The notes: a model not told the origin generated them from the sequence alone. A stretch of 64,000 nt of DNA from Planctomycetaceae bacterium (GCA_021732415.1 JAKFVC010000078.1:33395-97394), one strand, 5' to 3'; numbered from the stretch's first letter, positions 1-9,028 are shown. Translations and numbers: made by a program.

Positions 1-70
1 TTTTTCCGACGCAAACCTTTTATTGAATCGCTATAGCCCGATTCCAATTGATCCCTCACCGCGACACCTG

Positions 71-703
71 ATGTCATCCTACTTTTTGTGTTCTCACTGC
101 TATAACTGGGTTCGCCCCTACAACGGGCACTGCCCGGAATGCGCCGCGGGAATCGACGTGGATCAACCCGATCCCCCGCTGGACCAATTGCAGTCAGACA
201 TCGGTGATCTGATTTCGCCACTCGGACCGGTCCGGATTCCGCGCAGAAATCTGCCGGGACAGGGCCTGCTTTATGCGACGACGCGGGGGCTGTTTTTTCT
301 GCCCCATCGCCTGGAACATGTGACGCGGTTCGAAGAGCGTCATGTCGGGCCACCCCTCTTATGGCGGATTGCCGCGCTCATGTGGTCGCCGCTGTACTTC
401 GCATTGTTCTTCTTCCGCAGCCGCGAAGTTCGAGAAGTCCAAGTGGCCGAACACCGTCCCCAACTGCTGGAATCGCACGAGGGAGAACTGCTGCCAGAGT
501 TGCTGATGGACAATCCCGGGGCTTTCTTCCTGCCGCTGAATTCCATTCGCGGCATCGAACGTCGTCGCGATCGATGGGTCATCGACCGAATCTACGGCGG
601 CCGAGTCACCGTGCAAGCCGACGCCGACAAGAAGCTGTTCGACGATCGCATGTGCGACCATCTCGATTCGCCGGAATGGCGCCACATAGTCAGCCGTTGT
701 TGA
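71..703 (+). CDS. Zinc-ribbon membrane-anchored hypothetical protein
   Basis: 210 aa from the ATG at 71. A TTG at 23 would extend it by 16 residues, but the ATG puts the zinc ribbon at the very N-terminus. Cysteines C7, C10, C21 and C24 form two CxxC pairs typical of a zinc ribbon. One hydrophobic stretch near residues 93-113 (ending LYFALFFF) looks like a membrane segment. The charged C-terminal half resembles no family I recognise. It is convergent with the LptF/G-type permease gene 23 bp downstream. Function unknown; the reading frame itself is convincing because of codon use and the ordered cysteines. Confidence 0.65.
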   Translation: MSSYFLCSHCYNWVRPYNGHCPECAAGIDVDQPDPPLDQLQSDIGDLISPLGPVRIPRRNLPGQGLLYATTRGLFFLPHRLEHVTRFEERHVGPPLLWRIAALMWSPLYFALFFFRSREVREVQVAEHRPQLLESHEGELLPELLMDNPGAFFLPLNSIRGIERRRDRWVIDRIYGGRVTVQADADKKLFDDRMCDHLDSPEWRHIVSRC

Positions 704-726
704 GGACTCGAGCCCTCGTCAAGGCA

Positions 727-1845
727 CTACGTTCGAATAAAGCCGGAAAACCACGCACCCAAGATTCCACTGACGATCACTGGCAGCCATGCGGCCAGAT
801 CCAGTCGGATGATGCCGCCCTGGGCCAGGTAGGAACAACCTTGCTGCAATCCCAACGCGAAGGTCATGGCGCCCAGGCTAAAAGCTAAGTTGACGACCAG
901 GCCCCGACTTTCTTTGCGAATGATGACCGGGACAATCATCAGCACCACCAGCAGATTGAACAGCGGGCGAGTCATACGCGAGTGTAAATGGACAGTCTGC
1001 GCTCGTAGCGACAAGATCCCGAACGAGGGGTTACGGGCATTTTCGAGCAGTTCGCGTGTCGATAAGTTCTCGAAGAACTTGTTGCGGTTCACAATCTGGT
1101 CGAAGCTCACGTTGCTGACGATGAACACCTCGTTGGCGCCATCACCCGGTAGGACGATCTCGCGACCTCGCTCTGTGAGGCTCAGTGCGGAGAAGCTGGG
1201 GCTGATGTCCGTCAGATACCAGCCCGAGACCGCTTGTTGGGCCGATTTGGGACGATAGATTGCAGTCCCCGCATGGATCGTCGTCAGCTTGGTGACCAAC
1301 TCGGGGGCCGGCAACACGAAATCTGTTTCGCTCAACTTGCGGGCTTTTAAGAACAACTTTCCGCTCAGAATTCGGACGTGAGTCGCAAAGTCCAACACCG
1401 GTCGGATCTTGTCGGCGGAATCCCCCTGCCCTGGCCGGGCCTGCAATTGTTCGGCCACGCGTGGGATGAGCAGTTCCTGATTGGCAACCAGTAACATGCT
1501 GACGAAGACATTGCCGAACATCAGCGGCACTGCCAGCCGATAACTGGGGATTCCTGCTGAGAGAATCGGGTTCAGTTCGCCGTGCCGGATCAGCAATGAC
1601 AATGCCATCAACGCCGACATCACCGAGACAAAGCTGCCGACCGATTCAAAGAAGGCACAGGCGCGGAACAAATAGTATTTGCTCATCTCGGCCAGTACTT
1701 GCCCGACTCCTGGGGAGTTACGGGTGAACTCATCGAGATTGGTGAAGACGTCCAGGATGACGAACAGCCCGAACAACGCCAGAAAGCAGACCGCAAAGGC
1801 CTGCCAGTAGCGTTGCAGCAGATAGCGGTCGAGTAACGTCATCAT
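727..1845 (-). CDS. LptF/LptG (YjgP/YjgQ) family permease
   Basis: 372 aa. The N-terminus (MMTLLDRYLLQRYWQAF) followed at once by a long hydrophobic segment, a periplasmic beta-rich middle (about residues 115-290) and three more membrane helices at the C-terminus are the layout of LptF/LptG. In Gram-negative bacteria these are the inner-membrane subunits of the LptB2FG exporter that extracts lipopolysaccharide. The family's SLLIRHGELNPILSAG-like coupling segment is present near residues 83-98. It lies 16 bp downstream of a GT9 heptosyltransferase-like gene on the same strand, so the two probably form an envelope-polysaccharide operon. I cannot tell LptF from LptG here, and no LptB is in the window. 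Confidence 0.85.
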   Translation of the reverse strand: MMTLLDRYLLQRYWQAFAVCFLALFGLFVILDVFTNLDEFTRNSPGVGQVLAEMSKYYLFRACAFFESVGSFVSVMSALMALSLLIRHGELNPILSAGIPSYRLAVPLMFGNVFVSMLLVANQELLIPRVAEQLQARPGQGDSADKIRPVLDFATHVRILSGKLFLKARKLSETDFVLPAPELVTKLTTIHAGTAIYRPKSAQQAVSGWYLTDISPSFSALSLTERGREIVLPGDGANEVFIVSNVSFDQIVNRNKFFENLSTRELLENARNPSFGILSLRAQTVHLHSRMTRPLFNLLVVLMIVPVIIRKESRGLVVNLAFSLGAMTFALGLQQGCSYLAQGGIIRLDLAAWLPVIVSGILGAWFSGFIRT

Positions 1846-1861
1846 GGGATTACGGATCTAA

Positions 1862-2956
1862 CTAAGCAGCCCGAATTCGCTGGCGTTGAATTTCCGACCA
1901 GGTTTGCACGACACCCTGCCAGACTCGATCCGGGGTCAATTCTTTGAAGCATGCCAAGTGGGCGGTGCCTTGATTGGGGCATTGTTTGCAGTAACTCGCG
2001 GCACAGGAGACTTGCGTAGCCACCATGTGACGAAATGCCGCCGGTGCCGGACCTGATCGAACGGGACTGGTACAAGTAAAAACCCCCACGACTGGCGTTC
2101 CCAGCCCCGCCGCGAGATGCAGCGGTCCCGAGTCATTCGACAAAACAATGTCTGCCTGTTGCAGCAGCGCGGCGAGTTGCTTAATTGTCGTCTGGCCGGC
2201 CAGGCTGTGGATCTCTCCGTGCGGAACCGCGTGCTGAACCAAATCGACCAGTTCCTCGGCTGCTGCACACTCGCTGCGGCTGCCGATTACGATGGCCGAC
2301 ATGCCGAACTCACGCAGCGCACGTCGGGTGACCTCGGCATATTGCCGGATGGGCCATTGCTTGGTCTGCCAGCGAGTTCCCGGCTGAATCACCAGCAGCG
2401 GTCCGGAAAGGCTGGCTCGCAGCTTCTCGGCCCAGATGCGGTCATAATCGGGGATCACAATCTCACTTGTCGCGCGGAGTTCACCCAATCCCAATTCCTC
2501 GGCGATGCGCCAGGCTCGACGATAGGCGGGGACTTGAATTCCGGAGTCAGGCAGCAGTTGGTGGCAGGTCAGATGAGAGCCTTCCCGCGCGGTCTGCAAG
2601 CCGATACGGATCGGGGCACCTGTCGCGAGCGTCATGATGCCCGTTCGGAACAGGCCCTGCAGATCGAAGACGAGATCGAACTGCGAGCTTCGCAACCGCT
2701 TGAGCAGCTTCCACCATGCCGCGAGCCCGCCGCGACGGTCAAACGGGATCAACTCGTTGATGCAGGAATTCCCTGTCAGCAGTTCGGACAACTCCCGATT
2801 GATGACCCAGGAGATGTGGCTGTCCGGAAACCGCTGGCGGAGGACAGGCAGAATCGGCAGCGATTGCACGACATCACCCAGTGCGCTGGGCTTAATCACA
2901 CAGATTTTCCGAATCGTGCGATGGGCCAGTCGAGTACTCAGGCTGCCGGCATCCAT
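1862..2956 (-). CDS. Glycosyltransferase family 9 (heptosyltransferase-like)
   Basis: 364 aa. The N-terminal Rossmann half begins KICVIKPSALGDVVQSLPIL, the GT9 start motif. The C-terminal half has VIQPGTRWQTKQWP and SNDSGPLHLAAGLGTPVVGVF, the ADP-heptose binding signature. GT9 enzymes transfer heptose to the lipid A-core in the cytoplasm. In planctomycetes the exact sugar is not established. A cysteine-rich patch near the C-terminus (CAASYCKQCPNQGTAHLAC) is common in this family's close relatives. The gene lies 16 bp upstream of the LptF/G permease, which supports an envelope role. Confidence 0.88.
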   Translation of the reverse strand: MDAGSLSTRLAHRTIRKICVIKPSALGDVVQSLPILPVLRQRFPDSHISWVINRELSELLTGNSCINELIPFDRRGGLAAWWKLLKRLRSSQFDLVFDLQGLFRTGIMTLATGAPIRIGLQTAREGSHLTCHQLLPDSGIQVPAYRRAWRIAEELGLGELRATSEIVIPDYDRIWAEKLRASLSGPLLVIQPGTRWQTKQWPIRQYAEVTRRALREFGMSAIVIGSRSECAAAEELVDLVQHAVPHGEIHSLAGQTTIKQLAALLQQADIVLSNDSGPLHLAAGLGTPVVGVFTCTSPVRSGPAPAAFRHMVATQVSCAASYCKQCPNQGTAHLACFKELTPDRVWQGVVQTWSEIQRQRIRAA

Positions 2957-3157
2957 GCCTTAAACCAATCCGATCACAAGTTTTGTAGCAGAACTCGCCC
3001 AGAGTTCCGGTCGCGTACGTAAACGGTGTCTCCCCGAAGTCTTGGCGACTTCGGCGACGGGGGTTCGTCGAACGCGGGATGTTATCGCGACTGCCGGTAT
3101 GACCTCAAGACCAGTCCCGGAATCTGGGCGTTTTAGGGTGATTGCAGAGACCTCTTT

Positions 3158-3232
3158 CATAAGTCCCATTGGTCCCATCCGTCCCATAAGTCCCATGCAT
3201 TGTATGAAGCGATAGGACCGATGGGACCTATG
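3158..3232. repeat. Inverted repeat family K (GTCCCAT-rich)
   Basis: Left arm 3158-3178 and right arm 3212-3232 are near-complementary, and the spacer repeats the GTCCCAT word. The element fills part of the 417-bp gap (2957-3373) between the GT9 gene and tpx. A separate 8-bp hairpin lies at 3034-3054. The rest of the gap shows nothing I can name. Confidence 0.6.
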
Positions 3233-3373
3233 ACATGTGTCCGCCGAATGCTTGCAACCGGGGAACAAGTCGCCATACTGCAGCCAGTGGCGGGTTTTGG
3301 CCCCCAGCGGCTCATTCGTCAGCCGTTCGTTTCACAATCGATTGCAACACTTTACTCCCCTTTCAGGAGCAAC

Positions 3374-3895
3374 ATGATGGCGGATATTCGCAAAGCAGCA
3401 GTGACGTTAAAGGGTGGTCCCGTGGATCTGGCTGGCCCGGCCCTCAAGGCGGGAGATACCGCCCCCGACTTCAAGTTGCAGGACGTTTCGCTGGGCGACG
3501 TGACACTCGCGAATTCCGCCGGGAAGACGCGGATCATCGTGACGATTCCGTCGTTGGACACTTCGACCTGCCACCTGGAAACGAAGAATTTCAACGAGTC
3601 GATCAAGGGGCTCCCCGAGGCCGTGTGCCTGGTGGTCAGCATGGATCTACCGTTTGGCCAGAAACGCTGGTGCGGTGCCGAAGGCGTCCAGAATGTGATC
3701 ACGCTCAGCGGACATCGCTGCAAGCAGTTCGGCGAGGACTACGGCGTATTGATCTCCGGCGGTCCGCTGGATCGTTGCCTGGCTCGCGCCGTGTTTGTCG
3801 TGAATCCGGCCGGCAAGATCACCTACTCCGAATACGTTTCGGAAATCGCCAACCACCCGAATTACGAGGCGATTCTGGCCGCAGCCAAGGCGTAG
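3374..3895 (+). CDS. tpx: Thiol peroxidase Tpx (atypical 2-Cys peroxiredoxin)
   Basis: 173 aa from the ATG at 3374, preceded by AGGAG at 3365-3369. An upstream in-frame start at 3200 would add about 58 residues unlike any Tpx. Tpx reduces peroxides using a peroxidatic and a resolving cysteine, recycled by thioredoxin. The peroxidatic Cys is C66 in SLDTSTCHLET and the resolving Cys is C100 in DLPFGQKRWCGAEG, matching the E. coli arrangement. Length equals the usual 165-175 aa. It stands alone, flanked by repeat families K and D, so it is probably its own transcription unit. Confidence 0.95.
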   Translation: MMADIRKAAVTLKGGPVDLAGPALKAGDTAPDFKLQDVSLGDVTLANSAGKTRIIVTIPSLDTSTCHLETKNFNESIKGLPEAVCLVVSMDLPFGQKRWCGAEGVQNVITLSGHRCKQFGEDYGVLISGGPLDRCLARAVFVVNPAGKITYSEYVSEIANHPNYEAILAAAKA

Positions 3896-3913
3896 GGTGC
3901 GTATCGTCTATTC

Positions 3914-4010
3914 GCCAAATCAGCCGCTGGGCGCTAGCCCACGGTTCGGAACAACAATCGACTCGATTGGCTTAACCGAACCGGACGTTAGCGCGTGCCG
4001 GCTGATTTGC
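3914..4010. repeat. Inverted repeat family D, copy 1
   Basis: About 97 bp between tpx and the ACT gene. The arms contain CCAAATCAGCCG and CGGCTGATTTGC. The loop carries CAATCGACTCGATTG, which is the reverse complement of the loop in copies at 34382 and 51868, so this copy is inverted relative to them. The arms are not perfect complements, and the same mismatches recur in the other copies. Confidence 0.8.
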
Positions 4011-4039
4011 GGTGGACTGGCAAGCGTGCTCAGATCCCC

Positions 4040-4540
4040 TTAAAAGAACTCGTCGTCATCTTCCAGGCTGGTCTCGGTGATGACGGTCAGACCCTGCTCT
4101 GTCAGAATTTGCAGGGCCATTTCCACATCGTCGACATACATGGCGATGGCGCCGCGTCCGTGTCGTCGATAGAGCAGCGGATACGTGTAGGAAATATTGA
4201 TCTCGGCGGCCAGCAGCGCCATACAGATCTTAAGGTACGGCTGGGGATCGTCGGGCAGTTCGACTCCAACCAGATCGCTTTCCGAGAACGCGAATTTCGA
4301 CAGTTGAAAGACTTCCCGGGCCCGGTCGGTATTGTTGACCATGACGCGGACGATGGCACAGTCGACGGAGTTTGCGATGCTCAACGCGACCACGCGGATT
4401 TCGTTGCGTTCGAGGTGCCGTAACAGGTCGTACAAGCCGCCGACCCGGTTCTCCATGAACACGCAAAACTGTCGCAAGCTGGGCCAGTCGCGGCCTCGCA
4501 TAGTCGCGGCGTCGATGTGTTCATCATTCCCAAAGCTCAT
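4040..4540 (-). CDS. Tandem ACT-domain protein
   Basis: 166 aa, start preceded by GAGG. Residues about 22-90 (QFCVFMENRVGGLYDLLRHL onward) and 100-160 form two ACT-like beta-alpha-beta folds. ACT domains bind small ligands, usually amino acids, and regulate enzymes. No catalytic domain is attached, so it could act as a free regulatory subunit or sensor, in the manner of the small subunit of acetolactate synthase. The DDDEFF tail is acidic. Its target cannot be read from its neighbours, a peroxidase and a HAD phosphatase. Confidence 0.75.
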   Translation of the reverse strand: MSFGNDEHIDAATMRGRDWPSLRQFCVFMENRVGGLYDLLRHLERNEIRVVALSIANSVDCAIVRVMVNNTDRAREVFQLSKFAFSESDLVGVELPDDPQPYLKICMALLAAEINISYTYPLLYRRHGRGAIAMYVDDVEMALQILTEQGLTVITETSLEDDDEFF

Positions 4541-4734
4541 TCCAGAATCCTCATGTCAGTTCGGATCAATACTACGGTGCCGCATCAAGCCATAAACTTC
4601 GATGGGTCCGCAGCTTATTTGATGATGGTTGAGTCTTATGCGAATCGTCCCGGTCCGTCAATTGGGGTTAGCTGGAGAACGCGGAATTCTTATTAGACGC
4701 CGATTGTCTGTAAGGTATGGCCCCAAGTTAATCG

Positions 4735-4853
4735 AGGCGAGCCCGGTGGCGTAAGTCCCGGGATTCCGTGATCGACGGTGCCAGCATCGGTTCTTGTTTA
4801 ATTTTGACGCAGCACAACGAAGAATCCGGCGGCTTACGCCGCCGGGCTCGCCT
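4735..4853. repeat. Inverted repeat family E, copy 1
   Basis: Arms begin AGGCGAGCCCGGTGGCG at 4735 and end CGCCGGGCTCGCCT at 4853, about 23 bp with two mismatches. It occupies the 327-bp gap between the divergent ACT gene and HAD gene and ends only 14 bp before the HAD start, so it may overlap that gene's promoter or leader. Confidence 0.75.
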
Positions 4854-4867
4854 AGAAGTTCAATGTC

Positions 4868-5476
4868 ATGATTGATACGTTCCTGTTCGATATGGGCAAT
4901 GTACTGGTGCATTTCTCCCATCCTCTGATGTGTCAGCAAATCGCAGAAGTTTGCGGCAGTTCCGAAGAAGAAATCCGGCAGCTTCTATTTGATCAAGGCT
5001 GGGAAAACGAATTCGAACGCGGGGCACTCACCGAAGCGCAGTTTCGAACTCGGCTGGAGAACCATTTTCAGCGACCGATCGATCTGCCGGCATTGGTTCT
5101 TGCCGCTTCCGACATTTTTACCTTGAATGCTCCCATGGTGCCGATCCTGCAGTCGCTGCGTCGACAGGGGAAGCGGCTGGTACTCCTGTCGAATACCAGC
5201 ATTTCTCATATCGAGTTTGTGCGGCGTGAATTCGAAGTGTTGAACGAGTTCGATGACTTCGTGCTCTCTTATGAAGTCGGGGCGATGAAACCTCAGCCGG
5301 CGATCTTTGAATCGGCGTTAAAAAAAATCCTCTGTCCGCCCGAGCGTTGCTTTTATACCGACGACATCCCGGCCTATATCGAGGCTGCACGTCAACACGG
5401 ACTGCAGGCCGATGTCTTCACGACGCCCGAATTGTTGATAGCGCAACTTGGTCGTCTGGGAGTGGTTGTGTATTAG
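4868..5476 (+). CDS. HAD-superfamily phosphatase (YihX-like)
   Basis: 202 aa. Motif I is FDMGNVL with nucleophile D8. The Gly-Asn in place of the second Asp is the normal YihX-type DxGN variant. Motif II is LLSNTS, motif III lysine is in GAMKPQPAIF, and motif IV is YTDDIPAYIEAA. The cap is the small helical class typical of HAD-IA. These enzymes hydrolyse sugar phosphates such as glucose-1-phosphate in the cytoplasm; the substrate here is not determined. The start lies immediately after repeat family E and lacks a clear ribosome-binding site. Confidence 0.85.
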   Translation: MIDTFLFDMGNVLVHFSHPLMCQQIAEVCGSSEEEIRQLLFDQGWENEFERGALTEAQFRTRLENHFQRPIDLPALVLAASDIFTLNAPMVPILQSLRRQGKRLVLLSNTSISHIEFVRREFEVLNEFDDFVLSYEVGAMKPQPAIFESALKKILCPPERCFYTDDIPAYIEAARQHGLQADVFTTPELLIAQLGRLGVVVY

Positions 5477-5721
5477 TTGTCTTTGGTTCATAATCGCGAC
5501 TGCTGCGGGTCGATGGAAGGTGACAGGAATGATTGTCTGGAGGGAGTTGACCTCCATTTGACAAGGGCCACGCTGGGAATTACCCAGATTATCTCTTGCT
5601 CGAACTCTTTTTTTGCAGGGTCTCTTGCTCTTGAAAATGGTTGGCAATTGACTGATAACAGCAAACAGTGGCGGCGCTGATTTGCCGTGCGCGACTTCCG
5701 AGTCTCATGCAGGAGTCGAAT

Positions 5722-6768
5722 ATGTTGTCTGATCGTTGTCCTGATTGTGAATCCCAGAACGAGAATACGAGCGACGTTTCGCGTCGTCGTTTCTTGAAGA
5801 CCGCTGCCGCTACGGCTGCTGTGGCGACGTTGCCGCGCATCATCGTGGCGGGCGATGAGCCGAAGCCGACTTCAGAGAACCTCGTCAAGAAGTTGTACGA
5901 TTCGCTCACGCCAGAACAGAAGTCGGAAGTCTGTTTCGATTGGGATTACAAGGACGACCGCGGTGTGCTCCGCACGCACGTGTCCAACAACTGGAATATT
6001 ACTGACACCGCGTGGAATGTCGGTGGCAAGCACTTCACGTCGGACCAGCAAGGGATCATCGAGGCCCTCTTCTGGGGACTCTACAATCCTGAATGGCATG
6101 ATCGTCTCCGCAAGCAATTGCAGGACGATGCCGGTGGATACGGCAAGGCCCAGACTATCGCTCTGTTCGGCACGCCGGGCAGCGACAAGTTTGAGTTTGT
6201 CATGACGGGTCGCCATCTGACCATTCGCTGTGATGGCAACACCACCAGCAATGTGGCCTTCGGCGGACCGATCTTCTACGGTCACGCGGCCAGTGGATTC
6301 AACGAGCCCGCCGATCATACGGGGAATGTTTACTGGCATCAGGCATTGAAGGCCAACGGCCTCTTCAAGATGCTGGATGGCAAGCAGCGCGACAAGGCGT
6401 TGATCGCGACTGCCCCTCATGAGAGTCAAGTTGGTTTTCGTGGCAAGGCGGAAGACATCCCCGGCTTGCCAGTCAGCGAACTCACCGCTGACCAGAAGAC
6501 TCATGCTCAGGACATTCTGAAGACGTTGCTCGAGCCCTATCGCAGTTCCGATCAGGACGAGGCTCGCAAATGTCTGGAGGCCAAGGGGGGGCTCGATCAA
6601 TGTCGTCTCGCCTTCTACAAGTCTGGCGATTTGGGTAATGACGGGGTGTGGGACAACTGGCGTCTGGAAGGTCCCGCGTTCGTCTGGCATTACCGCGGTA
6701 CCCCGCACGTTCATGTGTGGGTGAATATTGCCGATGACTCAACGTTGCCGTTGAACGCCAAGGGTTAG
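5722..6768 (+). CDS. DUF3500-type protein with Tat signal
   Basis: 348 aa from the ATG at 5722, with AGGAG at 5711-5715; upstream in-frame ATGs lack this. Residues 21-26 are RRRFLK followed by a hydrophobic stretch ending at about 40, a twin-arginine signal. The rest matches what I remember of DUF3500 proteins, which are secreted and uncharacterised: conserved histidines occur in RHLTIRCDGN, GPIFYGHAASGF and GTPHVHVWVNI, suggestive of a metal site. The N-terminal CPDC before the Tat motif is unusual. A strong hairpin follows the stop. Function unknown. Confidence 0.75.
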   Translation: MLSDRCPDCESQNENTSDVSRRRFLKTAAATAAVATLPRIIVAGDEPKPTSENLVKKLYDSLTPEQKSEVCFDWDYKDDRGVLRTHVSNNWNITDTAWNVGGKHFTSDQQGIIEALFWGLYNPEWHDRLRKQLQDDAGGYGKAQTIALFGTPGSDKFEFVMTGRHLTIRCDGNTTSNVAFGGPIFYGHAASGFNEPADHTGNVYWHQALKANGLFKMLDGKQRDKALIATAPHESQVGFRGKAEDIPGLPVSELTADQKTHAQDILKTLLEPYRSSDQDEARKCLEAKGGLDQCRLAFYKSGDLGNDGVWDNWRLEGPAFVWHYRGTPHVHVWVNIADDSTLPLNAKG

Positions 6769-6786
6769 TTGTTTTTAGTGTGATCT

Positions 6787-6826
6787 CGTTCATCAGGCAG
6801 GCTTGGGGAAGTCTGCTTGATGAACG
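6787..6826 (+). terminator. Strong hairpin downstream of the DUF3500 gene
   Basis: An 18-bp stem (6787-6804 with 6809-6826, two mismatches or wobble pairs) closes on a GGGG loop, 18 bp after the stop. There is no clear T-tract, so termination is inferred from position and stem strength. A second smaller hairpin (GCTGCCAG/CTGGCAGC) lies at 6849-6869. Confidence 0.55.
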
Positions 6827-6869
6827 TGTCTGGTGTTGTGTCGAGCGAGCTGCCAGATCTGCTGGCAGC

Positions 6870-7250
6870 CTGAAGTCAACTGCTGATGTGCTGGGAAAGT
6901 TGACTGAGCCATTTTCCAGGGGCCGCGTTCCATCAGTGTTTAAGCCTCATAGCCTGATTGAGAATTCGGTGTTTCGAAGAATTCAGAAACAGTGGCACGG
7001 CATTCGCGAATTGCGTGTCAGACCAACTCTGCCTGATATCACGTGATAGTGCTGCAATTGGTTTTGGTACCGGTTGCGGCGCAGGCAGCAGTGGGCTTGG
7101 GGGTAGTGGCCGAATTGCAGGGGTGCTGGTTTCAAGCCAGGCCTGCAGGATGAAAACTGGCCAAACGCTCGAAACTTGGATCAATTCCTTCAGCACAGTG
7201 AGACCATCTTGGCTCGAGATAAACGTTCGCTCGTTAACCGCAAATCGTTC
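6870..7250. other. Gene-poor leader upstream of the isomerase gene
   Basis: No coding region, RNA gene or repeat recognised. An in-frame ATG at 7176 could extend the downstream gene by 25 residues, but I judge it non-coding. Confidence 0.4.
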
Positions 7251-8102
7251 ATGCCGTCACAAGTGAAACCGATTTGCGAAACCTGGCCCCTTCTCGAACG
7301 ACTGGCTTATCATCAAACCACCACTCGACGACTGAGTTTCAAACACGATATTGAGGCCTACAGCCTGTTTGGAGTGCGGGCCTTCGGTGCCTGGCGTTTC
7401 AAGGTTGAGGACTTCGGCGAGTTTCGCTCGGTTGATCTGGTGAAAGAACGGGAGCTCACGATCTCCAGCCTCTCTTGGGCTGGCGGCTTCGCTTACTCTG
7501 ATGGGGAAGCGCACGAAGCGGCGATCGCCGATGCACTCGAAGCCGTGAAGACCGCCCAGGCTTTGGAAGCCTCGTGTTTGGTTGTGCTGCCCGGAACCCG
7601 CGGTTCTTACACGGTGAATCATGGTCGCCGAATGATCATTGAAGCACTGCAGCGAGTCGCGGATGTGGCGGGTGAATCGGGCGTGCAGATTGCTCTGCAG
7701 CCGGTCGACAAAGCGTTTGCCGGGGATGGCTGCTTCCTCGATTCGCTCGACAAGATGCTCGACTTTCTCGCCGACTGCAAGCATCCTCAGATTGGTTTGA
7801 ACCTCGATTTATTCCATCTGCGGAATACGCCGCGACTGCTGGAACGGATCCCCGAATTGCTGCCGTGGATTCGCCTGGTGCAGCTTGGTGACTGCCATCA
7901 GCAGCCGACCAGCGGCATGGACCGCTGTCTGTTGGGGACCGGTTCACTGCCCGTTGCGGAAACGGTCGCAGCTCTGGAAGCATTCGGATATCGCGGATTC
8001 TACGAAGCTCCCTTGATGTCAGGCCTGGCCCGGAATGGCAGCTATGCCCAACTCCTGCAAGCGACTCGGCAAACCTTCGAAGAGTTGGCTGCGATGCGCT
8101 AA
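7251..8102 (+). CDS. Sugar phosphate isomerase/epimerase (xylose isomerase-like TIM barrel)
   Basis: 283 aa from the ATG at 7251; an alternative ATG at 7176 adds residues unlike the family. The fold signature includes QIALQPVDKAF and IGLNLDLFHL, where AP-endonuclease-2/xylose isomerase-type barrels place metal-binding acidic residues, and a terminal GYRGFYEAPL in the usual position of the last metal ligand Glu. Members isomerise or epimerise sugars or keto-inositols in the cytoplasm. Planctomycetes carry many paralogues, often near Gfo/Idh/MocA oxidoreductases. No Shine-Dalgarno is obvious at either start. Substrate unknown. Confidence 0.78.
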   Translation: MPSQVKPICETWPLLERLAYHQTTTRRLSFKHDIEAYSLFGVRAFGAWRFKVEDFGEFRSVDLVKERELTISSLSWAGGFAYSDGEAHEAAIADALEAVKTAQALEASCLVVLPGTRGSYTVNHGRRMIIEALQRVADVAGESGVQIALQPVDKAFAGDGCFLDSLDKMLDFLADCKHPQIGLNLDLFHLRNTPRLLERIPELLPWIRLVQLGDCHQQPTSGMDRCLLGTGSLPVAETVAALEAFGYRGFYEAPLMSGLARNGSYAQLLQATRQTFEELAAMR

Positions 8103-8207
8103 CCGAGTAAACTCCTGGAGTCGAATCTCCGTTTGGGGTTCGATTTCAAGCATCCCGAGATGACTTGAGGTGACCACCGCGGAGCCATCTAATTCCAGGA
8201 GAGCATT

Positions 8208-8909
8208 ATGGATCATCAACTGCTCAACCTGGATGAGCTGGCCTTGCGGCTTGGTCGAGATCGCCGAGAAGTCGAACGGTTGGTGCAGCGTGGAAATCTG
8301 CCAGGCCGGAAGATTAATGACCAGTGGCAGTTTCATCCCGCCGAGGTCACCCAGTGGCTGGAGCAGGAGATCCGCGGTTACAGTGATGCTGAACTCTTAC
8401 AACTGGAAGGAGCTCAGCGGTCCACCGAACTGGATCCACAGCTCCCCGTCACGAGTCTGCTAAAACCGGACCTCGTTCAAGTGCCGCTCGAAGCCCGGAC
8501 CAAGCGTTCGGTGCTGGAGTCATTGCTGGAAGTCGCAGGTCGCACCTGGCAGGTATGGGAACCGTCGTCGATCTTGAAGGCGATGTTGGAACGTGAGGCC
8601 GCGTGCTCGACGGGATTTGAAAACGGCGTCGCCATCCCCCACACGCGGACCCCGATGCCGGACGCCCTCGGTGAATCGCTGATCGCATTCGGCCGGACGT
8701 TTTCAGGCATTCCCTTCGGAGCGCCCAAACGTGCGTTGTCCGATATTTATTTTCTGGTGCTCTGCCGCGATTCCAGAACGCATTTGCAAGTCCTGGCACG
8801 CCTCGGGCGGATGATCCAGTTGCCCGGATTCTTAGATGAGCTGCGTGCGACGGAAGACCCGCGCGCCACGTACGATATTATCGTGGCTGCAGATCAAAAG
8901 CTGTCGTGA
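8208..8909 (+). CDS. HTH-PTS EIIA(fructose/Ntr type) fusion protein
   Basis: 233 aa; ATG at 8208 preceded by AGGAG. Residues 6-52 (LNLDELALRLGRDRREVERL) are an excisionase/MerR-like helix-turn-helix. Residues about 82-230 are a PTS EIIA type-2 domain with the phosphorylatable His at H145 in GVAIPHTRTP. In EIIA-Ntr proteins this His takes phosphate from NPr/HPr and the protein acts as a regulator. The HTH suggests the phosphorylation state controls DNA binding or another partner. No EIIB, EIIC or HPr lies nearby, so a regulatory rather than sugar-import role is likely. Confidence 0.85.
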   Translation: MDHQLLNLDELALRLGRDRREVERLVQRGNLPGRKINDQWQFHPAEVTQWLEQEIRGYSDAELLQLEGAQRSTELDPQLPVTSLLKPDLVQVPLEARTKRSVLESLLEVAGRTWQVWEPSSILKAMLEREAACSTGFENGVAIPHTRTPMPDALGESLIAFGRTFSGIPFGAPKRALSDIYFLVLCRDSRTHLQVLARLGRMIQLPGFLDELRATEDPRATYDIIVAADQKLS

Positions 8910-8928
8910 AACTGGCCGTAGAAGAATT

Positions 8929-8944
8929 CGTAAGAATTCTTACG
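8929..8944. terminator. 16-bp palindrome between convergent genes
   Basis: CGTAAGAATTCTTACG is a perfect palindrome between the convergent HTH-EIIA and helicase genes. The position suggests a bidirectional terminator, but the stem is short and has no T-run; a protein-binding site is also possible. Confidence 0.3.
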
Positions 8945-9028
8945 ATTAGCTGTGACGGTTGCTTGAGGACGACGAAAAATCAAAGTCGATGGTAATGCGG
9001 CGGAAGTCTGACGACGTTCCGCTACACA

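Noticed and set aside
5558..5586. TTGACA as a promoter for the DUF3500 gene
   Set aside because: The -35 match is perfect, but the -10 position at 17 bp spacing reads TACCCA; too weak to call.
8101..8160. T-arm-like GGGGTTCGATTTC suggesting a tRNA
   Set aside because: No matching acceptor, D or anticodon arms can be built around it. No other tRNA candidate was seen.
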